From Acidiflorens sp963841945 (lineage in GTDB: Bacteria > Acidobacteriota > Terriglobia > Terriglobales > Acidobacteriaceae), in assembly GCA_963841945.1 (NCBI GenBank), contig CAWJFC010000028.1:1-64000 (forward strand): a DNA stretch of 64,000 bases, written 5' to 3'. The notes under the pieces are model-generated. The model made no database searches and was not told the origin of the DNA. It saw nothing but the letters and a program-made list of their open reading frames with translations. The position numbers and the translations under genes were made by a program. Positions 53,390-62,962 of the stretch are shown here, in pieces. Within the stretch, counting starts at the first letter, position 1, and each line of letters begins with the position of its first letter.

Positions 53390-54523
53390 GTGAATATGGA
53401 TCGAGAGTTTAGACGGATCGCGAAAGGGCGGCGGGCGGTAATGCCTGGGCTATTGTGCGCGCTACTGCTGGCGGCGGTGGGGCTGGGCTGCGGAAAGAAC
53501 GATGAGGCCAAGGCGGCCGGTCCGCAGGCGATGCCGGTGCAGGTGGCGACGGCAGCCCTCCAAAAGGTTGATGACACGACAGAGTACGTTGCGACGTTGA
53601 AGTCGCGCGACACCGCGGTGGTATCGCCGCAGGTGGAAGGGATCATCACGCAGATTTTTGTGCGCTCGGGCGACCGGGTTGCGGATGGCGCGCGGCTGAT
53701 GCAGATCGATCCGGCGAAGCAGCAGGCCACGGTGAAAAGCCAGGAGGATGCGCGCAACGCGCAACTGGCGCAGCTGAAGTGGGCGCAGCAGAACTACGAG
53801 CGCGTGAACGGGCTGGCGAATGCGGGCGTGGTGAGCAGACAGGATCTTGACCAGGCGCGCTCAACGCTCGATCAGGCGCAGTCGCAATTGCACTCGCTGG
53901 ATGCGCAGGTCAACGAGCAGCAGGTGCAGCTGCACTATTTCCAGGTGGTGGCGCCGCGGGCGGGGATTGTGGGCGATATTCCGGTGCGGGTCGGCGATCG
54001 GGTGGTGACCACGACCCAGCTCACGACGGTGGACCGGCCAGGAAGCCTGGAGGCCTACATTTATGTGCCGGTCGAAAAATCGGGAGCACTGAAGATGAAT
54101 CTCCCGGTGCAGATCGTGGATGGATCGGGGAACGTGCTGGCAACGAGCCGGATCACCTTTATCTCTCCGCAGGTCGACAACGCGACGCAGACGGTGCTGG
54201 CCAAGGCGGAGATCGCGAACTCGAACGACGCGCTGCGCAACGCGCAATTCATTCGCGCGCGGGTGGTGTGGGGCAGCGATGAAAAACCGCTGGTGCCGGT
54301 GGTAGCCGTTTCGCGTATTGGGGGAGTGTACTTTGCGTTTGTCGCGGAAGCGGATCAGAAGGGCGGATATGTGGTCCATCAAAAGCCGCTCCAGGTGGGC
54401 CAAATCGTGGGCAATGATTATGTCGTGCTCAACGGCGTGAAGGCAGGCGACAAAGTGGTGGTTTCGGGCACGCAGTATCTGGTGGATGGAATGCCAGTGG
54501 TGCCGCAAGAGAAGAGTTCGTAG
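53390..54523 (+). CDS. RND efflux periplasmic adaptor (membrane fusion) lipoprotein
   Basis: A 377-residue AcrA/MexA-like adaptor. The N-terminal signal ends in the lipobox AAVGLGC, so Cys33 or so should be lipidated. Then comes the barrel-sandwich strand (VEGIITQIFVRSGDRVADGA), an alpha-hairpin coiled coil (about 105-175, AQLAQLKWAQQNYERVNGLA), the second lipoyl half (VVAPRAGIVGDIPVRVGD) and the beta-barrel. It bridges the inner-membrane pump to an outer-membrane channel. The permease follows after 216 bp that hold a paired-hairpin repeat. Start GTG 53390 or ATG 53396. Confidence 0.93.
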   Translation: MNMDREFRRIAKGRRAVMPGLLCALLLAAVGLGCGKNDEAKAAGPQAMPVQVATAALQKVDDTTEYVATLKSRDTAVVSPQVEGIITQIFVRSGDRVADGARLMQIDPAKQQATVKSQEDARNAQLAQLKWAQQNYERVNGLANAGVVSRQDLDQARSTLDQAQSQLHSLDAQVNEQQVQLHYFQVVAPRAGIVGDIPVRVGDRVVTTTQLTTVDRPGSLEAYIYVPVEKSGALKMNLPVQIVDGSGNVLATSRITFISPQVDNATQTVLAKAEIANSNDALRNAQFIRARVVWGSDEKPLVPVVAVSRIGGVYFAFVAEADQKGGYVVHQKPLQVGQIVGNDYVVLNGVKAGDKVVVSGTQYLVDGMPVVPQEKSS

Positions 54524-54536
54524 AGCCTGCGACCTC

Positions 54537-54592
54537 AGCGGCTAAAGCCGCTGGGGCGATGACGATGTTTGATAGCAGCGTGGAAACGCTGC
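54537..54592. repeat. Paired-hairpin repeat, copy C
   Basis: AGCGGCT-AA-AGCCGCT (54537-54552) and GCAGCGT-GGAA-ACGCTGC (54575-54592), 22 nt apart, followed by GCCACCCAAA as in copy A. The second stem differs from copy A but is still fully paired. It sits between adaptor and permease genes. Confidence 0.8.
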
Positions 54593-54739
54593 GCCACCCA
54601 AACCCGAATTTCCTGCATCAATGTGAGGCTGGCGTACCGATTGAATGCCTGTGTGCGAGGGTCACTGTGTCCGATTTGATGCCGGTGGATGAGAGCGGCG
54701 GTAACAATGTGATCGTGGCGTCTGCACCATCATTTACTT

Positions 54740-57700
54740 ATGGTTGATTTCTTTATTCATCGTCCGGTATTTTCTACCGTCTGCGCGCTGATGATTATTC
54801 TCGCGGGCGCGGTCTGCATTCCCACGCTCCCCATCGCGCAGTTCCCCGATCTTGCGCCTCCACAGGTGGGGGTCACAGCCGTTTATACGGGAGCGAGTTC
54901 CCAATCCGTCGAGTCGGCGGTCACTACGCCGCTCGAACAGCAGATCAACGGCGCGGAGGGGATGAAGTACATCACCTCGTCGAGCACCAACGACGGAGTC
55001 AGCACCATCACGGCGACGTTCGATCTCAACCGCAATCCGGATCTGGCGACGGTCGATATCGAAAACCGCGTCAACACGGCCTCCGGGCGGCTGCCCGCAG
55101 CGGTCAAACAAATCGGCATCACGGTCGCCAAGACCTCGCAGAACTTCGTCTTCGGCGGCGCCGTCTATTCCCCCGACGGCAGTCTTTCCACGCTTTTCAT
55201 CAGTAACTATCTCGACGTTTATGTGCGCGACACGCTCAAGCGCGTGCCCGGCGTGGCCGATGTCATCATCTTCGGCGAGCGCAAGTATTCCATGCGCCTC
55301 TGGCTTGACCCGGTGCGCATGGCGGGCCGTGGGCTGACCGCGGATGACGCCGTCAATGCTCTCCAGGAACAGAACGTCGAAATCTCCGCCGGACAAATCG
55401 GCGCCCAGCCTTCGATCCCGGGGCAGCAATTTCAGATCAGCGTGCGCGCCGTGGGACGTCTCTCCGAGCCCGCGCAATTCGATAACATCATTCTCAAAAG
55501 TAATGCCGACGGCACACTGGTCCGTCTCAAGGATGTGGGCCACTCCGAACTTGGTGCCGAAGACTATAGTTCCGATCTCGATTACAACGGCCACGAATCG
55601 GTGGGCATCGCCGTCACCCAGCTTTCCACCGCCAACGCGCTGGACGTTCATCGACGTTGCGTCGCCGAACTCGACCGCCTCGCCAAGCGCTTTCCTCCCG
55701 GCATGAAATATGAGATCGCCTTCGACACCACCGATGCCGTCGGCGAGTCCATCCGCGACGTGATTTTTACGGTTGGTTCCGCGATCCTGCTGGTCATCCT
55801 GGTGATCTTTGTTTTCCTCGGCGACTGGCGGACCACGATCATTCACTTCATCGCCACTCCAGTTTCGCTGATCGGGACATTTACTTTCGTCAAGCTGCTG
55901 GGCTTTTCCATTAATACGCTGACTCTGTTTGGCATCACGCTGGCGACGGGGCTGGTGGTCGACGACGTGATCGTGGTTATTGAAAACATCGAGCGTCACC
56001 TCCAGGAAGGCGAGCCGAGCGCAGCGAAGGCCGCCTCGGACGCGATGAAAGAAGTGACCGGCGCGGTCATTGCCACGTCGCTGGTGCTGGTCGCCGTCTT
56101 TGTGCCGGTGGCATTCTTCCCCGGCACTACGGGCATTCTGTTTCGCCAGTTCGCGCTCACCATCGCCTTCTCGATCACCATTTCCGCGTTCAACGCGCTC
56201 ACCCTGGCGCCGGCGCTGGCAGCGATCCTGCTGGGGCGCATTGAACACCATCAAAAGAACTGGTTTTTCAGGCAGGTTGACCGCGGTCTCGCGGCCGTTA
56301 ACACAGGTTATGTGCGCGCTCTCCGCACCTTCCTGCGCTTTGAGGTTCTGGCGTTGATCCTGTTCGCCGCCGGCCTCGGACTCGCTTACTTAGTCTTCAA
56401 GAAAGTGCCGCAGGGCTTCGTGCCCTCCGAAGATCAGGGCTATTTGATTGTCGCCATCCAGGCTCCCACCGGAGCATCGCTCGAATACACACGGGACATT
56501 GGCCGGCAAGTGGCCGCCATCACAAAACATATTCCTGAAATTCAGGGCACTTTTTCGATTGCCGGCTTCAGCTTTGGCGGAGCGACTCCGAATGCCGGGC
56601 TGGTCTTCCTGCCGCTTCGTCCTTATGGGAAGCGCGAGGGTGAGGAACATAGCGCGGCCGCCGTCCTCAATCGACTGCGTGGTCCACTGTTCGGAATCTC
56701 GGGCGCGATCGTTATTCCCTTCGAGCCGCCCGCCGTGCAGGGTCTTGGCCAGTTCGGCGGCTTCCAGTATGAACTCCTCGATCAGGGCGCGCATACGCTC
56801 CAGGATCTCGACAAGGTGACGCACGACCTGATTCGCGCCGCCGGCGAGCGTCCGCAAAAAGATGTTACCGGCCTGTTCACGACCTACACTTCAAACGACC
56901 CGCAATACATCGTCACCATCGATCGCGAAAAAGCCAAGAGCTTGCACATCCCGCTCAGCCAGATCACGGATACGCTCGGCGTCTACATGGGTTCGTCGTA
57001 CGTCAACGATTTCGATTTCAACAACCGCTCGTATCGCGTCTACGTGCAGGCCGACAAACAATTCCGATCCCACCCGCAGGATATCGGCCAGTATTATGTG
57101 CGGTCGGATTCCGGAGCCATGGTGCCGCTGCAAAATCTTGCCACCATCACGCAGAGCACCGCGCCCCAGGTGATCAATCACTACAATCTATTTCGCTCCG
57201 CTGAAATCGATGGCTCCGCCTCGCCCGGCTTCAGTTCCGGTCAGGCTATCAACGCCATGCAACAGCTCTCCGCGAAGGTTTTGCCGCAGGGCTACACCTA
57301 CGAGTGGTCGGGCATTTCGCTTGAAGAACTCGCCTCCGGCTCAACCACGCTTATCTTGTTCGGCCTCGGGACGCTGGTCGTCTATCTCACGCTCTCCGCT
57401 CTCTATGAGAGTTTTGTGCTGCCGTTCATTATTCTTCTCGCCGTGCCGATGGCTCTACTGGGCGCGCTCGGGGGGCAATGGTTGCGCGGGCTCCAGAACG
57501 ACGTCTATTGCCAGGTTGGACTCGTCATGCTGGTCGGGCTTGCTTCGAAGAACGCGATTCTGATCGTGGAATTCGCCGAGCAACTGCGCGAACGCGGCAT
57601 GACCATTCTTGACTCCGCAGTAGAGGCGGCCCGCATCCGCCTGCGCCCGATCCTGATGACTTCGTTTGCCTTCATCATGGGCGTGGTGCCGCTGGTGGTC

Positions 57701-57868
57701 GCAACCGGCGCGGGCGAGAATGGACGGCACTCGGTGGGCACGACCGTTTTCGGCGGCATGATCATGAGCACGATTCTCAATCTGTTCTTTATTCCAGTGC
57801 TCTATCTGCTGATTGAAGGCTTCCGCGAGCGGCGGCGCCAACACAAACTCACCTCGGCTACGGAGTAA
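54740..57868 (+). CDS. RND efflux transporter permease (AcrB/HAE1 family)
   Basis: A 1,042-residue proton-driven pump. It starts MVDFFIHRPVFSTVCALMII, the typical first helix; two large periplasmic loops separate 12 membrane helices. The proton-relay pair is D408-D409 in GLVVDDVIVVIENIE, with the repeat-related KNAILIVEFAEQLRERGM near the end. Exports drugs, bile-type compounds or solvents with the upstream adaptor; no outer-membrane channel gene is in the window. The ATG 54740 has no clear ribosome site. Its stop overlaps the end of the convergent GloVer gene by 11 bp. Confidence 0.95.
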   Translation: MVDFFIHRPVFSTVCALMIILAGAVCIPTLPIAQFPDLAPPQVGVTAVYTGASSQSVESAVTTPLEQQINGAEGMKYITSSSTNDGVSTITATFDLNRNPDLATVDIENRVNTASGRLPAAVKQIGITVAKTSQNFVFGGAVYSPDGSLSTLFISNYLDVYVRDTLKRVPGVADVIIFGERKYSMRLWLDPVRMAGRGLTADDAVNALQEQNVEISAGQIGAQPSIPGQQFQISVRAVGRLSEPAQFDNIILKSNADGTLVRLKDVGHSELGAEDYSSDLDYNGHESVGIAVTQLSTANALDVHRRCVAELDRLAKRFPPGMKYEIAFDTTDAVGESIRDVIFTVGSAILLVILVIFVFLGDWRTTIIHFIATPVSLIGTFTFVKLLGFSINTLTLFGITLATGLVVDDVIVVIENIERHLQEGEPSAAKAASDAMKEVTGAVIATSLVLVAVFVPVAFFPGTTGILFRQFALTIAFSITISAFNALTLAPALAAILLGRIEHHQKNWFFRQVDRGLAAVNTGYVRALRTFLRFEVLALILFAAGLGLAYLVFKKVPQGFVPSEDQGYLIVAIQAPTGASLEYTRDIGRQVAAITKHIPEIQGTFSIAGFSFGGATPNAGLVFLPLRPYGKREGEEHSAAAVLNRLRGPLFGISGAIVIPFEPPAVQGLGQFGGFQYELLDQGAHTLQDLDKVTHDLIRAAGERPQKDVTGLFTTYTSNDPQYIVTIDREKAKSLHIPLSQITDTLGVYMGSSYVNDFDFNNRSYRVYVQADKQFRSHPQDIGQYYVRSDSGAMVPLQNLATITQSTAPQVINHYNLFRSAEIDGSASPGFSSGQAINAMQQLSAKVLPQGYTYEWSGISLEELASGSTTLILFGLGTLVVYLTLSALYESFVLPFIILLAVPMALLGALGGQWLRGLQNDVYCQVGLVMLVGLASKNAILIVEFAEQLRERGMTILDSAVEAARIRLRPILMTSFAFIMGVVPLVVATGAGENGRHSVGTTVFGGMIMSTILNLFFIPVLYLLIEGFRERRRQHKLTSATE

Positions 57869-59219
57869 TTTTAAAGACAACTCCGCAGCCCGATAGACCG
57901 AGAACCTCCTGCGGGCAAACGTTGGGGTTCGGAGTTCCTCCATCGAAGGTTGTGCCAAAGATGTTGCCCTTGGGGTCGACTGCCAGACGGTCATCGGTCA
58001 AGAACGCGCCGTCAGCGGCGCCGGGAAAGGCATAGACGATGCTGTAATTCCAAACACCGCCTGGAGCAGGCGTGAGTTCATAGACCACGCCGCAGCCGAC
58101 TTGAATATTTGAGTCGGGCGAATTGCAGAAGGAGCCGGCGGCGCCGCCATAGGCCGTCGTCCCATACAGATTGCCGGTCCCATCGAATGCCAAGCCGCCA
58201 AAGGGATAAAAGCCGTCGGGACATTCGCTCTGGTTGCAGCCGGCGAAGTCATGCAGAATATTCTCGCTCACGCCGCCGCCGGGTTGCGGCGTCAACTCGA
58301 AGACGAGACCACCTCCAGAAGAGCCTCCTTGAAAAGTCGTGCCGTAGAGATTGCCGGCCGAGTCAATGGTCAATCCTGCGTAAGGAAAAGAACCGGTGGG
58401 AAAATTGAAAGCCACGCTTTCGTTCCATGTTCCCTCTTGAGACGGCGTCAGTTCAAACACTGTGCCGCCACTTTCTGTTCCTCCGCCCAGGGTTGTGCCC
58501 CAGAGGTTGCCGGCACTATCCAATGCCAAGGCACCATATGGATTGCCTCCATCTTCGCTGCCATCCGGGAAGTAATGAATGATGCTTTCTGTCCACTTGC
58601 CGTCCTTGGCCGGCGACAGCTCAAACACGGTGCCGCAACCGAGGCTGGTCATGCAAGCGCCGAAGCCAGTTTGCTGAGTAGTGCCATAGAGATTTCCAGC
58701 CTTATCGAAGATCAGGTAAGACGATGGAATGCACCCGTCATCAAGAACTCCTTTTTTGTAATCATTAAATTCGTGAATCACGGTCTCCTTCCACTCTCCC
58801 TTTGGCTTGGGTGAAAGCCTGTAAACATTGCCACAATAGCCGCCTTCCTGAGTGGTTCCATACAGGTTTCCGGCGGCATCGAAAACCACACTGCCCGAGG
58901 GCGCTTCGCCCTGAGTGATCGGCCCGGTGAACCTCTTGATCACATTGAACGTCCAACCTCCGCCGGGCTTCGGGGTCAATTGAAAAACTCCGCCACAGCA
59001 AATCCCTTCGTTAGGATCGCCCGCGAAGTAAGTGACGCCATAGAGATTCCCCTTGGAATCGAAAGTAAGTCCCGCGAAAGGGAAACCTCCGTCCTTGCCG
59101 AAGGTGAAGGTGTGCAGCACGGTTTCCGTGCTTTGCGCGATCGAAAGCGCCGCCATCATGGTCACTACACTGGCAATCACCAATACCGTGCAGAACCGAT
59201 CCCGAAAGGTATTTTTCAT
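57858..59219 (-). CDS. Secreted GloVer tandem-repeat protein (paralog 4)
   Basis: A 453-residue exported protein with a signal segment (VLVIASVVTMMAALSIAQ) and eight or nine repeats of the type DSAGNLYGTT...GG...GGTVFELTP, ending GVVFKITP. It is longer than paralogs 1 and 2 and richer in Pro and Cys (several CxxxxGCG pairs that may form disulfides). It is far from the tandem block at 1.9-6.1 kb and faces the RND permease gene with an 11-bp overlap of the 3' ends. Function unknown; family as for paralog 1. Confidence 0.85.
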   Translation of the reverse strand: MKNTFRDRFCTVLVIASVVTMMAALSIAQSTETVLHTFTFGKDGGFPFAGLTFDSKGNLYGVTYFAGDPNEGICCGGVFQLTPKPGGGWTFNVIKRFTGPITQGEAPSGSVVFDAAGNLYGTTQEGGYCGNVYRLSPKPKGEWKETVIHEFNDYKKGVLDDGCIPSSYLIFDKAGNLYGTTQQTGFGACMTSLGCGTVFELSPAKDGKWTESIIHYFPDGSEDGGNPYGALALDSAGNLWGTTLGGGTESGGTVFELTPSQEGTWNESVAFNFPTGSFPYAGLTIDSAGNLYGTTFQGGSSGGGLVFELTPQPGGGVSENILHDFAGCNQSECPDGFYPFGGLAFDGTGNLYGTTAYGGAAGSFCNSPDSNIQVGCGVVYELTPAPGGVWNYSIVYAFPGAADGAFLTDDRLAVDPKGNIFGTTFDGGTPNPNVCPQEVLGLSGCGVVFKITP

Positions 59220-59442
59220 GGAAACCTCGCAAGCGTTGACTTTGCCCCTGATGCCGGTACAAGGAAATCGGGCTTATTAATAGCGCGAAGCGCTCGACGA
59301 GATGTCACATGAATGTAAAATTCCGGGCAACCGCCGTTAAATTGCGCAGCAAGCGGGACAACAAAAAGCAACTTCTCGCGCCCTTCCCGCGTCTTTAGCT
59401 GAGGTATCCGAAGGTCAGTCGTAGGAACCGGATGAGGTCCAA

Positions 59443-60030
59443 ATGAAAACACCGCGTGCATATCTTCTGTTCCCATGGATGATACTTTTCTCGATGCTGA
59501 TTTCCGCGACGGCGGCTCTGGCCACTCCCGCCGCTCAGGATCAACCCGCCGGCGCACTCGGTCAGAAAAGTCTCGACCGCGTTTACAAAGAGGTGCGTCA
59601 CGAACTGGTGATGCTGCCTTTTTATGGAGTGTTCGACAACCTGGCTTATAAGGTCGACCCGAATGGAACGGTGACATTGATGGGGCAGGTGGTGCGTCCG
59701 GTGCTGAAGTCGGATGCGGAGAACGCCGTGAAGCGAATTGAAGGCGTGGAGCGCGTCGTCAACGACATCGAGGTGCTGCCGCCATCGCCCATGGACGACG
59801 GCATTCGGCGGCAAGTTTACCGCGCGATCTATGGCAACCCGGTACTCAACCAGTATCAGTTGCGGGCCGTGCCACCGATTCACATCATCGTGAAGAACGG
59901 ACACGTAACCCTCGAAGGCGCGGTGTCGCGCGCTATGGATAAACAGGTTGCGGGGGTACAGGCGAACAGCGTGCCGGGGGTCTTTTCGGTGACGAATAAT
60001 CTGGTGGTTGAGGAAGACGAGAAGAAGTAG
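59443..60030 (+). CDS. Exported protein with two BON domains
   Basis: A 195-residue protein. Signal segment (LLFPWMILFSMLISATAALA), then two BON domains: residues about 50-115 (GVFDNLAYKVDPNGTVTLMG to GVERVVNDIEVLP) and 120-190 (QLRAVPPIHIIVKNGHVTLE to VTNNLVVEE). BON domains bind phospholipid membranes and are common in periplasmic OsmY-like stress proteins. No lipobox, so it is probably soluble in the periplasm. ATG at 59443; 62 bp before the tsaC-like gene. Confidence 0.9.
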   Translation: MKTPRAYLLFPWMILFSMLISATAALATPAAQDQPAGALGQKSLDRVYKEVRHELVMLPFYGVFDNLAYKVDPNGTVTLMGQVVRPVLKSDAENAVKRIEGVERVVNDIEVLPPSPMDDGIRRQVYRAIYGNPVLNQYQLRAVPPIHIIVKNGHVTLEGAVSRAMDKQVAGVQANSVPGVFSVTNNLVVEEDEKK

Positions 60031-60091
60031 AGGCCCGGAGGTGGACAGCGCTGGCCTCGCCGCGCCCTCTTCGGCCATCTAGAATAAGCTG

Positions 60092-61123
60092 GTGCCGGTC
60101 AGGCCCAGTACCGCAGAAATCGCGCAGGCCGCGCAACTTCTACGCGCGGGAAAGTTGGTCGCGTTTCCGACCGAGACCGTTTATGGTCTTGGAGCCAATG
60201 CCCTGGATGCGATGGCCGTCGCGCGGATTTATGCCGTAAAACGGCGTCCAGCAACCAGCCCGCTAATCGTGCACGTCTCGTCGATTGAGATGGCGCGGTC
60301 GCTGGCCGCTGGATCGTATGGATGGCCGGACGCAGCCGATCGACTCGCGCGAAAATTCTGGCCCGGACCGCTGACCTTCGTTCTGCCGAAAGCGGATGCG
60401 ATTCCGACTAATCGTCACGGCCGGGCTCGGGACGGTCGGCTTGCGCATGCCTTCACATCCCGTTGCGCTCGAGTTGATTTGCGCTGCGGGTTTGCCGGTG
60501 GCGGCGCCCAGCGCGAACCGCTTTACGGAACTTTCTCCAACCACTGCCGAACATGTGCGCCGCAGCCTGGGCGAAGACGTGGATTACATTCTGGATGGCG
60601 GCCCATGCGAGGTGGGAATTGAATCGACGGTGGTTTCTCTGGCAGGGTCGCGGCCGGTGTTGTTGCGGCCGGGCGGTATTTCGCGCGCTGAACTTGCGGA
60701 GGTCGTTGGGAGCATCGATCTGGCGGTGGCTCCGGAGGGTGGCGCGCATCCCGCCCCCGGAATGCACGCGCGCCACTACAGCCCGCGCACTCCTTTATTA
60801 CTGGTCGCGAATGGTGAGCTGCCGGGGCGCGGACGGGGAGTTTATCTGCAACACACGCGTATCGCCCAGAGCAGCCCGGTTCATGAACGGGGCGAGCGTC
60901 ATGCCGGGCGAGTTTCAGCCGGGCGAGCTTCAACCGGCCTTTTTTGCTGGTCTCGATCCGCCAGATGCCGCAATCCGCGCCCGATTACGCGGCTCGACTT
61001 TACTCCGCACTGCATGAAGCCGACGAAGAGAATGTCGACTGGATTGCGATCGATCTTCCTCCGATGTCGCCGGAGTGGGAAGCCGTGCATGACCGCCTGC
61101 GGCGCGCGGCCTCCAAAGATTAG
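60092..61123 (+). CDS. tsaC: L-threonylcarbamoyladenylate synthase (Sua5/YwlC type), two frameshifts
   Basis: Makes threonylcarbamoyl-AMP, the first step of the t6A37 tRNA modification. Residues 1 to about 105 are in the first frame (GKLVAFPTETVYGLGANALD, FWPGPLTFVLPKADAIP); the next stretch (IVTAGLGTVGLRMPSHPVAL, GLPVAAPSANRF, GPCEVGIESTVVSLAG) is in a second frame; the C-terminal Sua5 domain (QMPQSAPDYAARLYSALHE to RLRRAASKD) is back in the first. Overall it spans 344 codons, the normal size of the two-domain Sua5 form. The first shift is at CCGACTAATCG (60404-60414), where removing one A restores the frame; the second lies in 60885-60960 beside a 15-bp tandem duplication. A TsaC/Sua5 is essential in most bacteria, so sequencing errors should be considered. 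GTG start at 60092. Confidence 0.85.
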
Positions 61124-61196
61124 GGCTACGTTTTTGGCCATGAATCAAGCGATGAGGACAGGCTTATCGCGAGTTCTGTCCTGGGGCGGGCCTGCG

Positions 61197-62747
61197 CTAC
61201 GGAAGCAATCCGTAGACGGACAAGGTTGTCATGGTTCCGACGTATACCTTGCCGTTATTGACCATGACATTGGCATAGTGCGGAGCGATGGGCAACTGAT
61301 CGCGCGTCTCTACCTTATTGGTTGCGTAGATTTCGGCGAGGGTGACGGCGTCAAAGGCGCCCAAGGCGTTACCGTTGATCTGCCACAGAATGCCGTTGGC
61401 GGCGCCGCTCGAGGAGATGACGGGCGAATGTCCGGAGGAGACCTTCTTCGAGAGCGCGATGGGCACGGTGTTGATCACGCCATTCGCGATCGCCAGCGCC
61501 GCGATCGGTGAGCTGTTCGCGGTGGTAAAGAGGGTGTTGTTCCAGTAGACAAGCGCTCCGGTATTGGGCGCAAAGTCCTGTAACTCTTGCGGAATTTGTG
61601 TGTCACCTTCCTGGCAGGTCTCGCAGAACTGCCCCATATCGTCCCGGTTGAGAACGTAGATCGTTCCTTCCTTGCCGACGGCCGCGGCGAGATGAGGATA
61701 GGGTCCGGATTGATTGGGCAAAACGAGAACAGGCTCACTCAGGTCGAGATCGTGATCGTCGAGGTAAACCTGATTCCAGGGCGTGAACCAGTCGGCGAGT
61801 GTCAGCGCGCCGTCGCCCTGCGCGAGTTTGAATACGGACTGGCCAAGGTCAACCCCGGCGGTAAAGGGACCGTCCGCGGTCGCGCCGTAGATATAACCTT
61901 CGCTGTCAGCGGAGAGGCCGCCTCCGCGTTGCCAGACCGCCGCCGCTGAAGCAGCGGGCTCGACGTCAAATGCGCCCGCCTGCTGGAGGGTCGACGAGTT
62001 GTAGGCGACGACCCATCCTTCTTCCTTGCCGCTGCGGCATCCGTTGGAGCCGAAGGCAATATAAATGGTGCCGTTGTTGAGCAGAAGCGCGGGCCGGTTC
62101 ACCTGCATCTTGTCGACAAAGACGTAGTTTTGGCCTTCATACTCGTAGCTGGCGGTGATGACAACCGGACTACCCGCTTGCTCGAGACCGGTGCTTACGT
62201 CGAGCGCATGCAGGCGGTGGACAAAACTTGTTCCATTTTCGTAGGTCTTCGCCACCACAAACAGGGTGCCGGCGACCGCGTCAATCACCGGGGTCGAGAC
62301 GATGCCCACCTGCGTCCAACCCGTGGTTCCCGAGCAGCCCTGAATCGAGATGGGCACAGGCAAGACGTTTTTCGACAAAAAACTGGTGTGCCAGAGCGGG
62401 CTGGCGTTTCCGCCCGTGTTGCTGTCGGCGTCAAACGCGTAAACGCTGTCATTCATGGTGGCAACATAGACGACGTTGTGCACGCTGCCGGCGATCGTCA
62501 CCTTGGGAAGATAAAGCGCCTGGCCGACGATGGCGCCGTCAACCGACTGGGAGAAAAGTCTGCCGAACGATTTTGGATTTACATTCTGCGGGGTGAGGGT
62601 ACTCTCGCTGGTATTCGCACCCGAGTGCAAGTTGTCATAATGCCAGGTGGTTACGGGCATTTGAGCGAGCGCGACGCAGGATAAGCCAATCACGAAAAGC
62701 AAGATTGGCAGGGCGCGACTCCGTGCGCGCAGCCTTACATTCGTCAC
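61197..62747 (-). CDS. Secreted PQQ-type beta-propeller protein
   Basis: A 516-residue exported protein. Signal segment (ALPILLFVIGLSCVALAQ) then VTTWHYDNLHSGANTSESTL, a start often found in acidobacterial pyrrolo-quinoline-quinone-like propellers, and repeated blades with the pattern VVYVATMNDSVYAFDAD, GTLFVVAKTY, GTIYIAFGSNGC, GTIYVLNRDD, VYVGTMTTLSVYG. It lacks the Cys pair and acid residues of PQQ dehydrogenases, so enzyme activity is not supported; a binding or scaffold role is more likely. Stands alone, convergent with the tsaC-like gene. Confidence 0.85.
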   Translation of the reverse strand: MTNVRLRARSRALPILLFVIGLSCVALAQMPVTTWHYDNLHSGANTSESTLTPQNVNPKSFGRLFSQSVDGAIVGQALYLPKVTIAGSVHNVVYVATMNDSVYAFDADSNTGGNASPLWHTSFLSKNVLPVPISIQGCSGTTGWTQVGIVSTPVIDAVAGTLFVVAKTYENGTSFVHRLHALDVSTGLEQAGSPVVITASYEYEGQNYVFVDKMQVNRPALLLNNGTIYIAFGSNGCRSGKEEGWVVAYNSSTLQQAGAFDVEPAASAAAVWQRGGGLSADSEGYIYGATADGPFTAGVDLGQSVFKLAQGDGALTLADWFTPWNQVYLDDHDLDLSEPVLVLPNQSGPYPHLAAAVGKEGTIYVLNRDDMGQFCETCQEGDTQIPQELQDFAPNTGALVYWNNTLFTTANSSPIAALAIANGVINTVPIALSKKVSSGHSPVISSSGAANGILWQINGNALGAFDAVTLAEIYATNKVETRDQLPIAPHYANVMVNNGKVYVGTMTTLSVYGLLP

Positions 62748-62962
62748 GGTCTATCTCCCAGACTCGGATTTCTTGGAACTGCTTGGGGCTTGCCCGCGGG
62801 GCCAGGACAAGGGCTGTACGAGCGAATGAAACTTGGTGAAACCATAATCGAGTTACGCCAGGGAGTCAAACCCCAGTTTTCCTCAAGTGCAGAGGATTGC
62901 ACACTTTTTGAGGCAGCGCCATTCTGGCGAAGGGCGAGCGAAGAAGGGCTGGCTGAAGGATG

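Noticed and set aside
54734..56254. Minus-strand reading frame of 506 codons
   Set aside because: Antisense to the RND permease; a consequence of high GC and codon bias.
60623..61511. Extension of the second tsaC frame to 61511
   Set aside because: After about 60,900 this frame is out of phase with the Sua5 C-terminal domain and runs antisense to the PQQ-type gene.
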